DNA from: UBA6911 sp964481255
GTDB lineage: Bacteria; Acidobacteriota; UBA6911
Direction of reading: 5' to 3'
Assembly: GCA_964481255.1 (NCBI GenBank)
Contig: CAYZTZ010000048.1
Location: forward strand, 1-22,249
Length of the DNA: 22,249 bases
Part shown: one piece after another, positions 6,921-16,260 of the stretch
Layout: each line of letters opens with the position of its first letter
How positions within the stretch are numbered: position 1 is the first letter of the stretch
Notes under the pieces: model-generated
Databases searched by the model: none
Told to the model about the DNA's origin: nothing
The model's input: only the letters and a program-made list of their open reading frames with translations
Program-made: the position numbers and the translations under genes

Positions 6921-8558
6921 ATCCAACAGATAGAAGGAAATGTTTTAGGCATCAAGCCGTCCCAAAGGCGGGCGCTGGAGCGCACTTTCCGCAGACGCGT
7001 GCCTCCCCGGCAAGTCGTTTCGGCGGAGCTGGCCAGGCATCTTTGCCTCATTTCCAGGGAAATGGGGCGCCAGGTCGGAGTTCTGCTTTCCCGCGAAGGC
7101 ATCATTCACAGAGTTATCCTGGGCAGCGCAACGCATCTTGAACTTCCGGCAATCGGCAGGCTCCGGGGCGGAACCGGCCGTTTCCGCGGGCTGCGGCTCG
7201 TCCACACGCATTTGCGCGGCGAGCCCCTGACTCAGGACGATCTAAGCGACCTGACGCTGCTGCGCCTGGATCTGGTCGCCGCGATTCAGGCCGGAGAGGA
7301 CGGAGAGGCGGGAAAGATCGAATTGGCTCATATCCTCCCCGTAATCGACGGAGACCGGCGGACGGGGGAACCTTTCCGCCGCATCGAGGCGCGGGATATC
7401 TTCCATCTCCAGTTCGACCTTGAAAGCGAAATCCGGGCGCTGGAAAGCGAATTCTCGAGGCTGACGGGAAGAGCCGCGGGCGAGACTCAAAAAGAACGTT
7501 CCCTAATCCTCTCGCTGACCCCCGGGGAAACATCCCGGTCCGAAATTACGGATCTGGTGCGGGCGGCCGGAGTCGAAATCGCCGAGGTGATGCCCTTTTC
7601 GGGCGGCAAGATACATCCGCGCACCGTCGTCGGCAGGGGACGCCTTCAGCGCGTCGCGCTTACGGCGATGCGCCTCGGCGCCGACGTCGCCATCTTCGAC
7701 ATCGACCTGAAGCCTGCCCAGGCCCGGGCGTTTGAGGATATGACAGGCCTGAAGGCCGTGGATCGCACACAACTGATCCTCGACATCTTCGCGCAGCGCG
7801 CGCGCAGCCGTGACGGAAAACTCCAGGTCGAACTGGCACAGCTCAAATATTCACTCCCCCGCCTGACGGAAGAGGACGCCGGGCTTTCGCGCCTTGTCGG
7901 CGGCATCGGCGGTCGGGGACCCGGAGAGACCGTACTGGAAATAAGCCGCCGCCGTGCGCGCGACCGCATCCGGCGTCTGGAGAAGGAAATCGAGAGGCTT
8001 TCCAGACAGAGAGGGGTCCGGAGAAGCCGCAGAATACGCCGGGAGCTTCCGGTGCTTTCCATCATCGGATACACGAACGCGGGAAAAAGCACTCTGCTGA
8101 ACGCACTCACCGAGAGCCGCATCGCGACCGCGGACCAGATGTTTGTCACGCTCGACCCCACCTCGCGCCGTCTGCGCTTCCCAAGGCAGGGGGACGCGAT
8201 CATTACGGACACCGTCGGGTTTATCCGGGATCTCCCCCCGGATCTTGTGAACGCTTTCAGGGCGACCCTGGAAGAGCTTTCGGAAGCCGACCTGCTTCTC
8301 CATGTCGTCGACGCCTCGGACGCCCGCGTGGAAGATAAAATGGAAGCGGTGGAACGCGTCTTGACCGATTTGGACCTCGCGTCCATTCCGAGACTGATCG
8401 TGATGAACAAGACGGATCTGATCGGGAAACCGGCCGCGGAAGCGCTCTGCCGGCGCTACGACGCCGTCGCCGTCAGCGCCCTGAAGCGGGAAGGATTGGA
8501 GCGCCTGCTGGAGGCCGCGGAAGAAAAGATGGAAAAGCATCTTCAGCCGGCAGGCTGA
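6921..8558 (+). CDS. hflX: GTPase HflX (N-terminally extended form), apparent ATC start
   Basis: Ribosome-associated GTPase that splits 70S ribosomes, especially after heat or antibiotic stress. The GTPase motifs are G1 GYTNAGKS near residue 383, G3 DTVGFIRDLP, G4 NKTD and G5 SALK. The HflX signature GGIGGRGPGE precedes them. The protein has the long N-terminal domain found in many phyla, which normally begins with a conserved GN..G.KPSQ segment. Here that segment (EGNVLGIKPSQRRALERTF) lies upstream of every ATG, GTG or TTG in frame; the first is GTG at 6999. An upstream in-frame stop at 6879 leaves only ATT 6903, ATC 6921 and ATA 6930. ATC at 6921 is chosen because AAGGAG ends eight bases before it. 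This gives 545 residues starting MQQIEGN. The family call is certain; the start is inferred. Confidence 0.93.
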   Translation: MQQIEGNVLGIKPSQRRALERTFRRRVPPRQVVSAELARHLCLISREMGRQVGVLLSREGIIHRVILGSATHLELPAIGRLRGGTGRFRGLRLVHTHLRGEPLTQDDLSDLTLLRLDLVAAIQAGEDGEAGKIELAHILPVIDGDRRTGEPFRRIEARDIFHLQFDLESEIRALESEFSRLTGRAAGETQKERSLILSLTPGETSRSEITDLVRAAGVEIAEVMPFSGGKIHPRTVVGRGRLQRVALTAMRLGADVAIFDIDLKPAQARAFEDMTGLKAVDRTQLILDIFAQRARSRDGKLQVELAQLKYSLPRLTEEDAGLSRLVGGIGGRGPGETVLEISRRRARDRIRRLEKEIERLSRQRGVRRSRRIRRELPVLSIIGYTNAGKSTLLNALTESRIATADQMFVTLDPTSRRLRFPRQGDAIITDTVGFIRDLPPDLVNAFRATLEELSEADLLLHVVDASDARVEDKMEAVERVLTDLDLASIPRLIVMNKTDLIGKPAAEALCRRYDAVAVSALKREGLERLLEAAEEKMEKHLQPAG

Positions 8559-8889
8559 CGGGGGGCGCGCACGCGTCACGCTGTTATGCCGGCAACCCCG
8601 GGGTTCAATCCAAGGCCGCCCGGACAGACGCAAGTTACACCGACACTGCGAAGGTGTTTTCCATGGCATCCGACGCCCCTATATGGGAATGCAAAGAGCG
8701 CTTTCATCCCCGGAATCCGCGGCTTTGCGGTTCTCTGCCACAGTCGATGCCATGCGCCCCCGCGCTTCCCCTTTACGCTTGAGCCGAATGCAGGGGTTAT
8801 GCGAGAATCAGCCGAGATTTTGAGGCATCTTAGGCCGTGAAAACGTTATGGGAAACTGGCTTTGCACACACCGGAAAAGGAAGGAAAAA
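8559..8889. other. Intergenic region upstream of the selenoprotein gene
   Basis: No gene recognised. An 84-codon frame at 8586-8840 has no motif and no ribosome site. I see no tRNA-like fold, strong terminator or convincing promoter. The AAGG ribosome site of the next gene is at 8881-8884. Confidence 0.5.
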
Positions 8890-10644
8890 GTGAAGAAAAA
8901 CAAATGGATGACAGGTTCTGTGATGATAATCGGGGCGGCCCTTGTCTTTGCCGGGCTGACGCCGGTTCAGGCTCAGCGCGCCCGGGACGCCAAACCGCAG
9001 ATCACCGTGCTTAACCCGGCCATTGAGAGCCGGATGGTGGATCGCTTGCCCCTGTCTCCCCGTCTTGACACGCTCGAGGGGAAGACGCTCTACCTGGTCG
9101 ACATCGGATGGGGCGGCCCGGAAGCCGCCTACAGCGTATTCGAGGAGATTCAGGCCTGGTTCGCGCAAAAAATGCCCGGCGTGAAAACCGTCCTCAAGCG
9201 GAAACGGGGACCCTACAGCCAGGACGACCCGCAGCTGTGGAAGGAAATCGCTCAAAACGGACATGCCGCCCTGATCGGCATATCCGGTTGAGACGGGTGC
9301 ACGTCGGCCGTGAGCCAACATGCAAAATCCCTTGAGAAAATGAACATCCCCACGGTTGGCGCAGCCGCCGCCAACATCGTGAAATACGCCATGGGCTACG
9401 ATTTCGAATATACCAACGGCATGCCTATCCGCTATGTCGGATTCCCGTTCCCCGTGGCGGGCCAGCCCAAGTCGGTGCATCACCGCTACGTCTTCGAAAG
9501 CAACGACGTGGTCAGCGGCAAACCCATGATGACGGCCATCATCGATGCGCTGACCAAGCCGCTGACAGAAAAGGAAAAATTCTCCGGGAAGCCCCCGGAA
9601 GCGGTTCCCGAGCCGCGTCTGCTCAAGCCCGACACCGAGGAAAATCTTCAGCAGCTTTTCAAGGACAAAGACTGGACCGATTACAATCCCATTATTCTTC
9701 CGACGGAAGAAAGAGTGGCCGCAATGCTCAAAGGGACCAGCCAGAAGCCGGACCGCGTCATCAAGGTCATCACCTGGCCCGGAGGGGCACGCTCCTTCAC
9801 CGTGGAAAAGGCGGCGGTCTGTGCCGTTATGGCCGGAGCCAAGCCGGAGCATTTCCCCCTTATCCTGGCCGTAGCCACGGCCGTGCCTTTCGGCAATTCC
9901 ACCAGCTCCATGGCGAACATGATTCTGGTCAACGGGCCCGTAAGGAACGAGGTGAAAATGAACTACGGCGGGAACGTCATGGGACCGCACAGCGAAGTCA
10001 ATGCCGTGCTGGGACGCGTCTATACTCTGATGTCGAAGACGGCCGGCGGCTTGCACGCGGGCAAGACCACCTTCAGTTCCCTCGGGAACAATCTCCAGTA
10101 CAACAATCTCTGCATCGCGGAGAACGAGGAAGCCCTCCCTGCGGGATGGGACCCCGTCCACGTCCAGATGGGTTTCAAGCCGACCGACAGCGTCGTTTCC
10201 GTCGGCACGGGTTGGACTTACATTTCAAGCGTCGGCGAGGTGCAGCGGTCCTACCCGGCGCAATATCTCATGCGGGACTACATGCGGTCTCTGGCCGCCA
10301 TGGGCGGAGCTTCGGTCATTATGGACCCGACCGTCGCGGCGCTGCTCAAGGACACGCAGGGATTCAAAACCAAGGGCGAACTCAGCGCCTGGCTTGCGGA
10401 CAATGTCGAAAAGACCGTTGCTTCCTACTGGGGCAACGGCGTCATATCGACATTTTCGGCCGCCATGGCCCTCCAGGGCCTGGAACCCCAGGCAACATGG
10501 ATCAAGTCGCCCCCGGATACTTTGATCAAGCCCTTTAACGCCAAGGGCATACAGGTCATCGTGACGGGCGGCGGGATTCAGACGACATGGTTCGTCACGG
10601 ACTTCCGCGTCGGCCGAGGGACCCGGGTCGACGATTGGCGGTAA
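8890..10644 (+). CDS. UGSC-family selenoprotein, exported; TGA at 9289-9291 read as selenocysteine
   Basis: Reading through one TGA gives a continuous 584-residue protein. The start is GTG at 8890, after GGAAGG five bases upstream, and opens a clear signal peptide (VKKNKWMTGS, hydrophobic core, PVQA near residue 28). The UGSC-like redox domain follows (about 50-240). It contains the segment GISG-U-DGCTSAVSQHAKS, so Sec134 and Cys137 form a U-x-x-C pair. The UGSC family is known to have selenocysteine in this place. A second large domain (about 280-584) includes VMAGAKPEHFPLILAVAT, MILVNGPVRNE and a GG...GP motif, a combination I associate with long UGSC proteins of unknown reaction. Annotation as two ORFs (8848-9291 and 9310-10644) would be an artefact of TGA as stop. 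Location is outside the cytoplasmic membrane if the signal is used. Confidence 0.87.
9289..9291 (+). other. Selenocysteine (TGA) codon 134 of the UGSC protein
   Basis: The frame is open for 133 codons before and 450 after. Conserved residues continue without shift across the TGA, with 18 bases between it and the next GTG in the same frame. It sits where the family has U, three residues before a cysteine. Confidence 0.85.
9292..9316 (+). promoter_or_regulatory. Putative bacterial SECIS hairpin after the Sec codon
   Basis: Immediately after the TGA, several overlapping hairpins are possible. ACGG (9293-9296) can pair with CCGT (9308-9311) over an 11-base loop starting with G, extended by GGTT (9286-9289) with AGCC (9313-9316). 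CACG (9300-9303) can instead pair with CGTG (9309-9312). Position fits a bacterial SECIS; which fold is used cannot be decided by eye. Confidence 0.45.
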
Positions 10645-10648
10645 GTTC

Positions 10649-10706
10649 AAAAAAAGCCACGAATCTCCGCGGATGCAGACTTCCGGGATTCGTGGCTTTT
10701 TTGTTT
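10649..10706. terminator. Strong terminator after the UGSC gene, probably bidirectional
   Basis: GCCACGAATC with a leading A-run (10649-10665) pairs with GATTCGTGGC and a following T-run (10687-10702). The A-run and T-run flank both sides, so it can serve the plus-strand selenoprotein gene and the minus-strand small ORF that ends at 10750. Confidence 0.93.
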
Positions 10707-10749
10707 TCCGGCGTTCGGCGGACTAGCGGCGCTTGTCGACCTGCACGCT

Positions 10750-10968
10750 CTACATGCAGCGCAGGCCGCCGACGCTGTAATATTTGTTGTTCGATCCTCC
10801 CGTGACGATGATCGAGACGCTGGAAAATCCCGTCCCCGTCATTTTCGCTTTGGGAGCGGGCTCCTTCGCCTCCGGCGCGGCGGTTTTCGCGCCTGCTGCG
10901 GGCGCCGCAATGGCAGCAAGAATCCCCTCGAAAATCCGGAATAACCCGGTTTTCCCGCAGTCAGGCAT
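10750..10968 (-). CDS. Small hypothetical protein, doubtful
   Basis: A 72-residue frame starting with ATG at 10968, preceded by GGGGGAA four bases upstream. It has a hydrophobic, possibly signal-like start (LFRIFEGILAAIAAPAAGA) and an Ala/Pro/Lys-rich linker (PEAKEPAPKAK). A 30-residue end rich in Gly/Ser (FSSVSIIVTGGSNNKYYSVG) follows. It ends 44 bases before a terminator that works in its direction. Those points favour a real short exported protein, but no family is recognised. Confidence 0.4.
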   Translation of the reverse strand: MPDCGKTGLFRIFEGILAAIAAPAAGAKTAAPEAKEPAPKAKMTGTGFSSVSIIVTGGSNNKYYSVGGLRCM

Positions 10969-11230
10969 ACTATTCCCCCTTGACCAAGCGACGGGTGAAT
11001 TCAAGCGTGCCCGCGCAATGCGCCTCTTTGACTGAAGGCCTGCGCGGACCTGAAAGGTCGGGGTGAGCCCGAAGGGCCGCTGCGCCCACAGTCTTCCGAC
11101 CGCTGCTCATGCCTGCAGGAGCTGTATTCCGAATCGGAAACGAATCACCGGCGTGCGGGGAAAGCGGTGTTTCGCCTTTTTGTGTAATAATGGCCCTGCC
11201 CGCGCGTCTTAGGTTATGGAGGCAAACGGA

Positions 11231-11749
11231 ATGGGAGCAGCCGGCAACCCTTGGAACGCGCAGCCTGTCCCCATGGTTTCGTCGACGGAATTTGCGGAAC
11301 TCTATGAGCGGCATTACGCCGCCGTGTATCAGAGCGCCCTTCGAGTCACGGGCAACCCGGCGGACGCGGAGGACGTTCTGCAAAGCGTCTTTCTCCGCGT
11401 TCTCGGCCAAGGGGGACGGCTTGATTTCGCGCGGTCGCCCGAGGCCTACCTGCGCCGCGCGGCGGTCAACGCCGCTCTGGATCTGCTGCGCCGGAGAATG
11501 ACGCGCGGCGAGGTGCTGCTGGACGCTCAAACGCCGCACCCGGCGCAGGAGAACACGGCGGCGTTAAAGGAACAATTGCGGCGCGCGATCTGCGCCTTGG
11601 ATCCGGAGGACGCGTCGCTATTCCTTCTGCGCTTCGTCGAAGGGATGTCCAACGCGGAACTGGCGGAAATGTTCGGCCAGGAGAAAAACAACGTCGCCGT
11701 CCGGCTGCATCGCATCCGGCTGGCGCTCCAGGCTGAAATGGAGCGTTAA
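11231..11749 (+). CDS. ECF-type RNA polymerase sigma factor
   Basis: A 172-residue sigma-70 factor of the extracytoplasmic-function group, directing RNA polymerase to a small regulon. Region 2 is FAELYERHYAAVYQSALR through ADAEDVLQSVFLRVL, including the helix that melts the -10 element. Region 4 contains MSNAELAEMF and NNVAVRLHRIR, the helix-turn-helix for the -35 element. The start is ATG at 11231, not the ATG 15 bases upstream, because that upstream ATG forms part of the ribosome site GGAGG (11218-11222) eight bases before. The next gene, 64 bases downstream, encodes a zinc-finger membrane regulator, the usual partner arrangement, and four ABC-transporter genes follow. Confidence 0.93.
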   Translation: MGAAGNPWNAQPVPMVSSTEFAELYERHYAAVYQSALRVTGNPADAEDVLQSVFLRVLGQGGRLDFARSPEAYLRRAAVNAALDLLRRRMTRGEVLLDAQTPHPAQENTAALKEQLRRAICALDPEDASLFLLRFVEGMSNAELAEMFGQEKNNVAVRLHRIRLALQAEMER

Positions 11750-11813
11750 CCTGCATGGATCATACACGCGCGGACGGACCTCGGGGCTCGTCCGGCGGCT
11801 TGGGAGGTGGGCG

Positions 11814-14243
11814 ATGTCGGAAGACCGATTGGAAAAAGCTTTGGAGGCTATCAGGAACGAAAGCGTGAGCCCGGAAAGGCTCCAGGAGTCGCGAATCCGC
11901 ATCCGCGAGAAGCTGACAAATCCCGGCGACGCTGTCTGCGCCGAGTTCCGGAACCAGTTTCAGGATTACGCGGACGGACGGCTTGCGGAGAATCGGCGTC
12001 TGTTGATGGAAGACCATCTGAGCCGCTGTCCGCGCTGCCGGAAGGAGCTTGCCGAGCGCAACCAAGAGGCGCAGGCGGTTCCCATGCGGCTTGCGCGGAC
12101 TTCGAGGCTGCCACGATGGGTGGCGTGGGCCGCCGCGGCCGCTCTCCTTGCAGGGATTGTCTACGCGGGACGGCATACTCTCGACAACTGGTTCGCTCCC
12201 CGCGGCCCCCGGGCCACAGTCGCATCCCTCGCCGGAGACCTGTACCGGCTTCCCCAGGGGATTCTAAAGGCCGGCTCGGCTGTCGGCGAAAACGAAGTCA
12301 TCCGCACGGGGCCCGGCTCCCGCGCGCGTCTGCGTCTTGCGGACGGTTCCATCGTGGACGTCAACGAGCGCACGGAGTTGTCTTTGCATGCCGTGTGGAG
12401 CGGACGATCCATCCGCCTGGAGCGCGGCGACATCATCGTGCAGGCCGCCAAACAGCGCCGCGGACACCTGCGCGTGCACACGCGGGATTCCGTGGCCTCG
12501 GTGAAGGGGACCGTGTTCGCCGTGTCCGCCGGGATCGGCGGCACGCTGGTTTCCGTTGTCGAAGGCTCCGTGGCCGTGGCCCGGGAGGGCACGGAACTCG
12601 ATGTGGGCGCAGGGGAGCAAGCGGCCTCCAATCCCTCTCTGATGAGCTCCGTCAGCGAAGCGGTCGCCTGGAGCCCCGATGCCGAGACATATTTCAGCAT
12701 ACTCGCATCCCTGTCCCGGATCCAAAAGCAGGCGGCCGAAATACCTTCTCCCGCCTTGCGAAGCCAGTCCATTCTCCTGGAACGTATGCCGCCGAACATG
12801 GTTGTCTACGGAGCGGTCCCGAATTACGGCGACACGATCCGTCAGGCCATCGCGCTGGCCGAACAGCAATCCGCGGAAAATCCGACGTTCAAAGAGTGGT
12901 GGAATTCGGGCAGGGGACAGGATCTGAAAAAACTGATCGAGCGCCTGCAGACCGTGGCGCCCCTGCTCGGCGAGGAGATTGTTTTCGGACTTTGCGTGAA
13001 CGGCCCCGATGTCAAGGAGACGATCCCCGTCCTGCTGGCGGAGGTGCGATCCGGCAAACAGTCCGATCTGGAAGCCGTGTTGAGGGAAATGGGCCTGGGG
13101 GCCGGCGCGTCCCCCCCTTCGTATCGGCTGACCGGAGAAATGCTGGCGGCCTCCGACACCCCGCAGCGGCTGCAGTGGCTGCTCGACAATCTCGGACGGG
13201 GCGTCTCATCCCCATTTGCCGGAGAGATCGCGGCCCGCTATCGGGACGGAGCCGGGTGGCTGCTGGGGATCGACATGGATTCGCTGCTGTCCCTGCGCCC
13301 CACGGCCGGGGCCTCTCTTGCGGATTCGCAGCAGATAAAGCACATCTTCTTCGAACAGCTCCGAGGCCGTGGCATTGAAGAGAACGAGGTCACGATCGCC
13401 TTCAAAGGGCCTCGATCGGGTCTGGCATCGCTGCTCGCGAGTTCGGGATCCGGCGGCGCCGCGGAATATATTTCCAGCGACGCCATCGCCGCGGTCTATG
13501 TTTCGACGCGCGAGCCGCGCGGGCTGCTGGAAGAGATCTTCAGCCGGTTCTCCCGGTCGGAGCCCTCCTTCCAAAGCCATCTGGCCGAGATTGAGGCGAA
13601 ACTCGGGATGAGCCTGACCGCCGATCTCGCCAACGCCTTCGGCACCGAATCGGCCTTTGCGCTGGAGGGCCTTGCAGCATCAGGGCCGTTGTGGGTGACC
13701 GCCGTCCTCGTCAACGACCCTCCCGCGGTTGAAGACTCCCTGCGCCGGCTCGCCGAAATCCGGAACGCGGAAATGGAGGCGAAAGGCCGGCCCGGCCGTA
13801 TCCTTCTCGACCAGGAAGAGGCGGACGGCCGCGCATGGACTGTTCTCAAATCCTCTTCGTCCTCCTCGTCCATTTTCTGGACCTACGACCGCGGATACAT
13901 GGTGGCGGGGCCCGACCGCGGCGCCGTCGTGCGCGCCATCGCGACGCGCAACGGCGGTTCGCCGCTCGTCTGGTCCTACGCTTTCCGACAGCAGCTGCCC
14001 GCGACGGCGGGACTCCATCCACCGGGCTTCGCCTGGCTGAACACCCGGGGCGCTTTGCAGGGCGTCGCGGCCCTGATCCCCAATCCCGCCATCCAGAGAC
14101 TGATCGCCGAACGGGACCCCGTGCTTGTTGTGATGAACGGAGCGACGGAACAAATCCGCGCCGTCAGTCGTACACGGTTATCAGGACTGCTGATGCATGT
14201 TATGCTGTTGGAGGGATTGGGCAGATCGCGGACTGGGTCCTGA
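11814..14243 (+). CDS. Membrane zinc-finger/FecR-domain regulator with DUF3352-like exported region, probable anti-sigma factor
   Basis: An 809-residue modular protein. Residues 1-90 are cytosolic, with the zf-HC2 set C42 and H68-x3-C72-x2-C75 (HLSRCPRC), the finger by which anti-sigma factors hold ECF sigma factors. A single membrane helix lies at about 102-119 (WVAWAAAAALLAGIVYAG). About 130-265 is a FecR-like beta domain (IRTGPGSRARLRLADGS, VKGTVFAV, VVEGSVAV). The remaining 540 residues, outside the membrane, resemble DUF3352-type proteins, with several repeats of a LAxxFGxExAFAL style. A seven-serine run occurs near residue 680. GGGAGG lies seven or so bases before the ATG. Its place just after the sigma gene supports an anti-sigma role; the large C-terminal part suggests a sensor or structural role in the envelope. 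The DUF3352 match is from memory of the family and less sure than the other domains. Confidence 0.85.
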   Translation: MSEDRLEKALEAIRNESVSPERLQESRIRIREKLTNPGDAVCAEFRNQFQDYADGRLAENRRLLMEDHLSRCPRCRKELAERNQEAQAVPMRLARTSRLPRWVAWAAAAALLAGIVYAGRHTLDNWFAPRGPRATVASLAGDLYRLPQGILKAGSAVGENEVIRTGPGSRARLRLADGSIVDVNERTELSLHAVWSGRSIRLERGDIIVQAAKQRRGHLRVHTRDSVASVKGTVFAVSAGIGGTLVSVVEGSVAVAREGTELDVGAGEQAASNPSLMSSVSEAVAWSPDAETYFSILASLSRIQKQAAEIPSPALRSQSILLERMPPNMVVYGAVPNYGDTIRQAIALAEQQSAENPTFKEWWNSGRGQDLKKLIERLQTVAPLLGEEIVFGLCVNGPDVKETIPVLLAEVRSGKQSDLEAVLREMGLGAGASPPSYRLTGEMLAASDTPQRLQWLLDNLGRGVSSPFAGEIAARYRDGAGWLLGIDMDSLLSLRPTAGASLADSQQIKHIFFEQLRGRGIEENEVTIAFKGPRSGLASLLASSGSGGAAEYISSDAIAAVYVSTREPRGLLEEIFSRFSRSEPSFQSHLAEIEAKLGMSLTADLANAFGTESAFALEGLAASGPLWVTAVLVNDPPAVEDSLRRLAEIRNAEMEAKGRPGRILLDQEEADGRAWTVLKSSSSSSSIFWTYDRGYMVAGPDRGAVVRAIATRNGGSPLVWSYAFRQQLPATAGLHPPGFAWLNTRGALQGVAALIPNPAIQRLIAERDPVLVVMNGATEQIRAVSRTRLSGLLMHVMLLEGLGRSRTGS

Positions 14244-14376
14244 TCGTAATCCCGGTGTTTTTGCAGACTCCTTCCGCAAGCGGCTCCGGACGGCCTGACG
14301 CACGGCAGGCCGGCGACAGCCGCGCGCTCCGGGAAACTGTCCCGCTCCTATCGAGAAGGCAGGGCCGGGAATCTGA

Positions 14377-15339
14377 ATGGCGCCGACGGTCGTTGAACTG
14401 GATAATCTGAAAGTCCGTCTTGGACGGCGTGAGATTCTTCACGGCATCAGCTGCAGTCTGGGCGTTCCGGGCGCCGGGAAGGCGATCGGGCTGCTGGGGC
14501 CCAACGGCGCCGGGAAATCAACTCTCATACGGACTCTGCTCGGATTTCACAAACCGGCCTCGGGCACAGCCCGCGTCCTGGGCTTCGACTGTCGGCTACG
14601 GATGCGGGACATCCGTGCCCGTATCGGCTACATGCCCGAAACCGATTCCTATATCGCCGACATGACGGCGGTGTCCTTTTTGCGCCTGATGGCGGAGCTT
14701 TCCGGTCTTCCTCCAAGAAGCGCCCTCGAGAAGGCCCATGAGGCCCTTTTTCACGTCGGGCTGGGCGAAGCGCGCTATCGCGAGCTGAGCACATACTCTC
14801 TCGGGATGAAACAGATGGCAAAGCTCGCCCAAGCCATCGTTCATGGGCCGGAACTGCTGATCCTGGACGAGCCGACCAACGGGCTGGACCCTTCCGCGAG
14901 GCTGCGCATGCTGGACCTTATCCGTGAAATGAAGGGAAAGCAGGGCATGAGCGTGCTGTTGAGCTCGCATCTGCTCGGCGACGTCGAACAGGTATGCGAC
15001 GCAGTGGTCATCATGAAGGATGGCGGCATCGTGCACGAATGCGATCTCGAAGCCGAACGCCGCTCCAACAAATGTTTCGTCGAGCTCGAGGTTTCCGGCG
15101 ACGACGGGGGCCTGCGCGAGGCGCTGCCGGGGATCGGAGCCGAAGGGATCGCGGAGGGAGACGGCCGCTGGCGCATCGTGCTTCAGCCCGACGTCGAGAT
15201 CCAAAAGCTGTGGGACCTGCTCGGGAAACAGAACCTTCTGGTGCGGAAACTGACGCACCGCCGCGACACGCTCGAGGAGATATTCCTGAGGGCGATGGGT
15301 TGCATCGCGCGCACGCCGGGGGAGAGTGCGTCCCGTTAG
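14377..15339 (+). CDS. ABC transporter ATP-binding protein (first pair)
   Basis: Cytosolic ATPase of 320 residues. Walker A is GPNGAGKS near residue 47 and the signature is YSLGMKQ (a variant of LSGGQ, common in ABC-2 type exporters). Walker B plus D-loop is LLILDEPTNGLDPS, and the H-loop is in SSHLLGDVEQ. The C-terminal 90 residues form the accessory domain typical of drug- or lipid-export ATPases (ending RRDTLEEIFLRAMG). A 133-base gap separates it from the regulator upstream. It is followed after 60 bases by a permease, so the two form one transporter. The ribosome site (GGGAA) is weak. Confidence 0.93.
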   Translation: MAPTVVELDNLKVRLGRREILHGISCSLGVPGAGKAIGLLGPNGAGKSTLIRTLLGFHKPASGTARVLGFDCRLRMRDIRARIGYMPETDSYIADMTAVSFLRLMAELSGLPPRSALEKAHEALFHVGLGEARYRELSTYSLGMKQMAKLAQAIVHGPELLILDEPTNGLDPSARLRMLDLIREMKGKQGMSVLLSSHLLGDVEQVCDAVVIMKDGGIVHECDLEAERRSNKCFVELEVSGDDGGLREALPGIGAEGIAEGDGRWRIVLQPDVEIQKLWDLLGKQNLLVRKLTHRRDTLEEIFLRAMGCIARTPGESASR

Positions 15340-15399
15340 GACGGCTGTGCGCCGTGCGACCGAGGAACAGGAAGCGGTTGTAGCGCCGGGAGACGACGG

Positions 15400-16260
15400 A
15401 TGGCGGTTTACAGACGCGGTTATCAACGGTATCAGGGGGCGCTCAGCAGCCGCTGGGCCCGGCGCGCCGTTCTGCCCCGTTTCGCCTGGAGGCGGCTGTT
15501 TCAGCAGCGCCTGGTCGTTGCGCTTACGGTCGTCGCCATGACATGGCCGCTGCTTTGCGCCTTTTTCATTTACCTGGCCAACAATGCGGAGCTGCTGAAA
15601 GGACTCGGGAAGCAGTTTCAGGGCCTCCTGAACATCGACGGCAACTTCTTCCTCATATTCATGACGGTTCAGTCATTCTTCGCCCTGTTTCTCGCGGCCC
15701 TGGCCGGCCCGGGGCTGATAGCGCCCGATCTCGCGAACAACGCCCTGCAGCTTTATTTCAGCCGCCCCCTCACCCGCTTGGAATATGCTACTGGAAGACT
15801 CGCCGCGCTCGTCGGGATGCTTTCCCTGGTCACCTGGATCCCGGGACTTGCGCTGTTCGGAATGCAGGCCGGCATGGCGGGCGGACAGTGGTTCCGCGCG
15901 AACTGGAAGCTGGGCGCGGGCCTGTTCGCGGGTTTCGTCCTTCGGGTCCTGCTGGTGAGTATGGTGGCTCTGGCAAGCTCGGCGTACGCGCGGCTGAAGG
16001 CGGTGTCCGGGGGCCTGGTGCTCGGATTCTTCTTCATCCTGGGCGGCGCGGCCGGGATTATTAACGGCGTGTTCCGCGTGACGTGGGGGAACGCGCTCAG
16101 TCCGACCAGGGCAGCCTATCAGATCTGGCGCTCCCTGCTCGGCATCGAGCCGTCCTCCGGACCCGCGGCGCCCTCATGTGCCCTGGTTTTGCTGGCGATC
16201 ATTCTTCTTCTCGCTCTCATCATCGGGCGCAAGCTCCGTCCCGTTGAGGTGATTTCGTGA
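15400..16260 (+). CDS. ABC-2 type transporter permease (first pair)
   Basis: A 286-residue integral membrane protein with six predicted helices. These begin with VVALTVVAMTWPLLCAFFIY and FFLIFMTVQSFFALFLAAL and end with LVLLAIILLLALIIG, followed by a short basic tail. The segment ALQLYFSRPLTRLEYATGRL between helices 2 and 3 is the typical ABC-2 cytosolic coupling region. GGGAG is seven bases before the ATG. Its last four bases overlap the start of the second ATPase (GTGA), implying translational coupling. Substrate unknown. Confidence 0.88.
   Translation: MAVYRRGYQRYQGALSSRWARRAVLPRFAWRRLFQQRLVVALTVVAMTWPLLCAFFIYLANNAELLKGLGKQFQGLLNIDGNFFLIFMTVQSFFALFLAALAGPGLIAPDLANNALQLYFSRPLTRLEYATGRLAALVGMLSLVTWIPGLALFGMQAGMAGGQWFRANWKLGAGLFAGFVLRVLLVSMVALASSAYARLKAVSGGLVLGFFFILGGAAGIINGVFRVTWGNALSPTRAAYQIWRSLLGIEPSSGPAAPSCALVLLAIILLLALIIGRKLRPVEVIS

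Noticed and set aside
8610..8630. GGGGTTCAATCC, resembling a tRNA T-arm
   Set aside because: No matching acceptor, D or anticodon arms could be folded around it.
8830..10161. 443-codon minus-strand frame
   Set aside because: Antisense to the UGSC selenoprotein gene; no motif. Its length is a by-product of high GC.
11807..13378. 523-codon plus-strand frame overlapping the FecR regulator
   Set aside because: Arg/Gly-rich shadow in another frame of a gene with clear zinc-finger, membrane and FecR segments.
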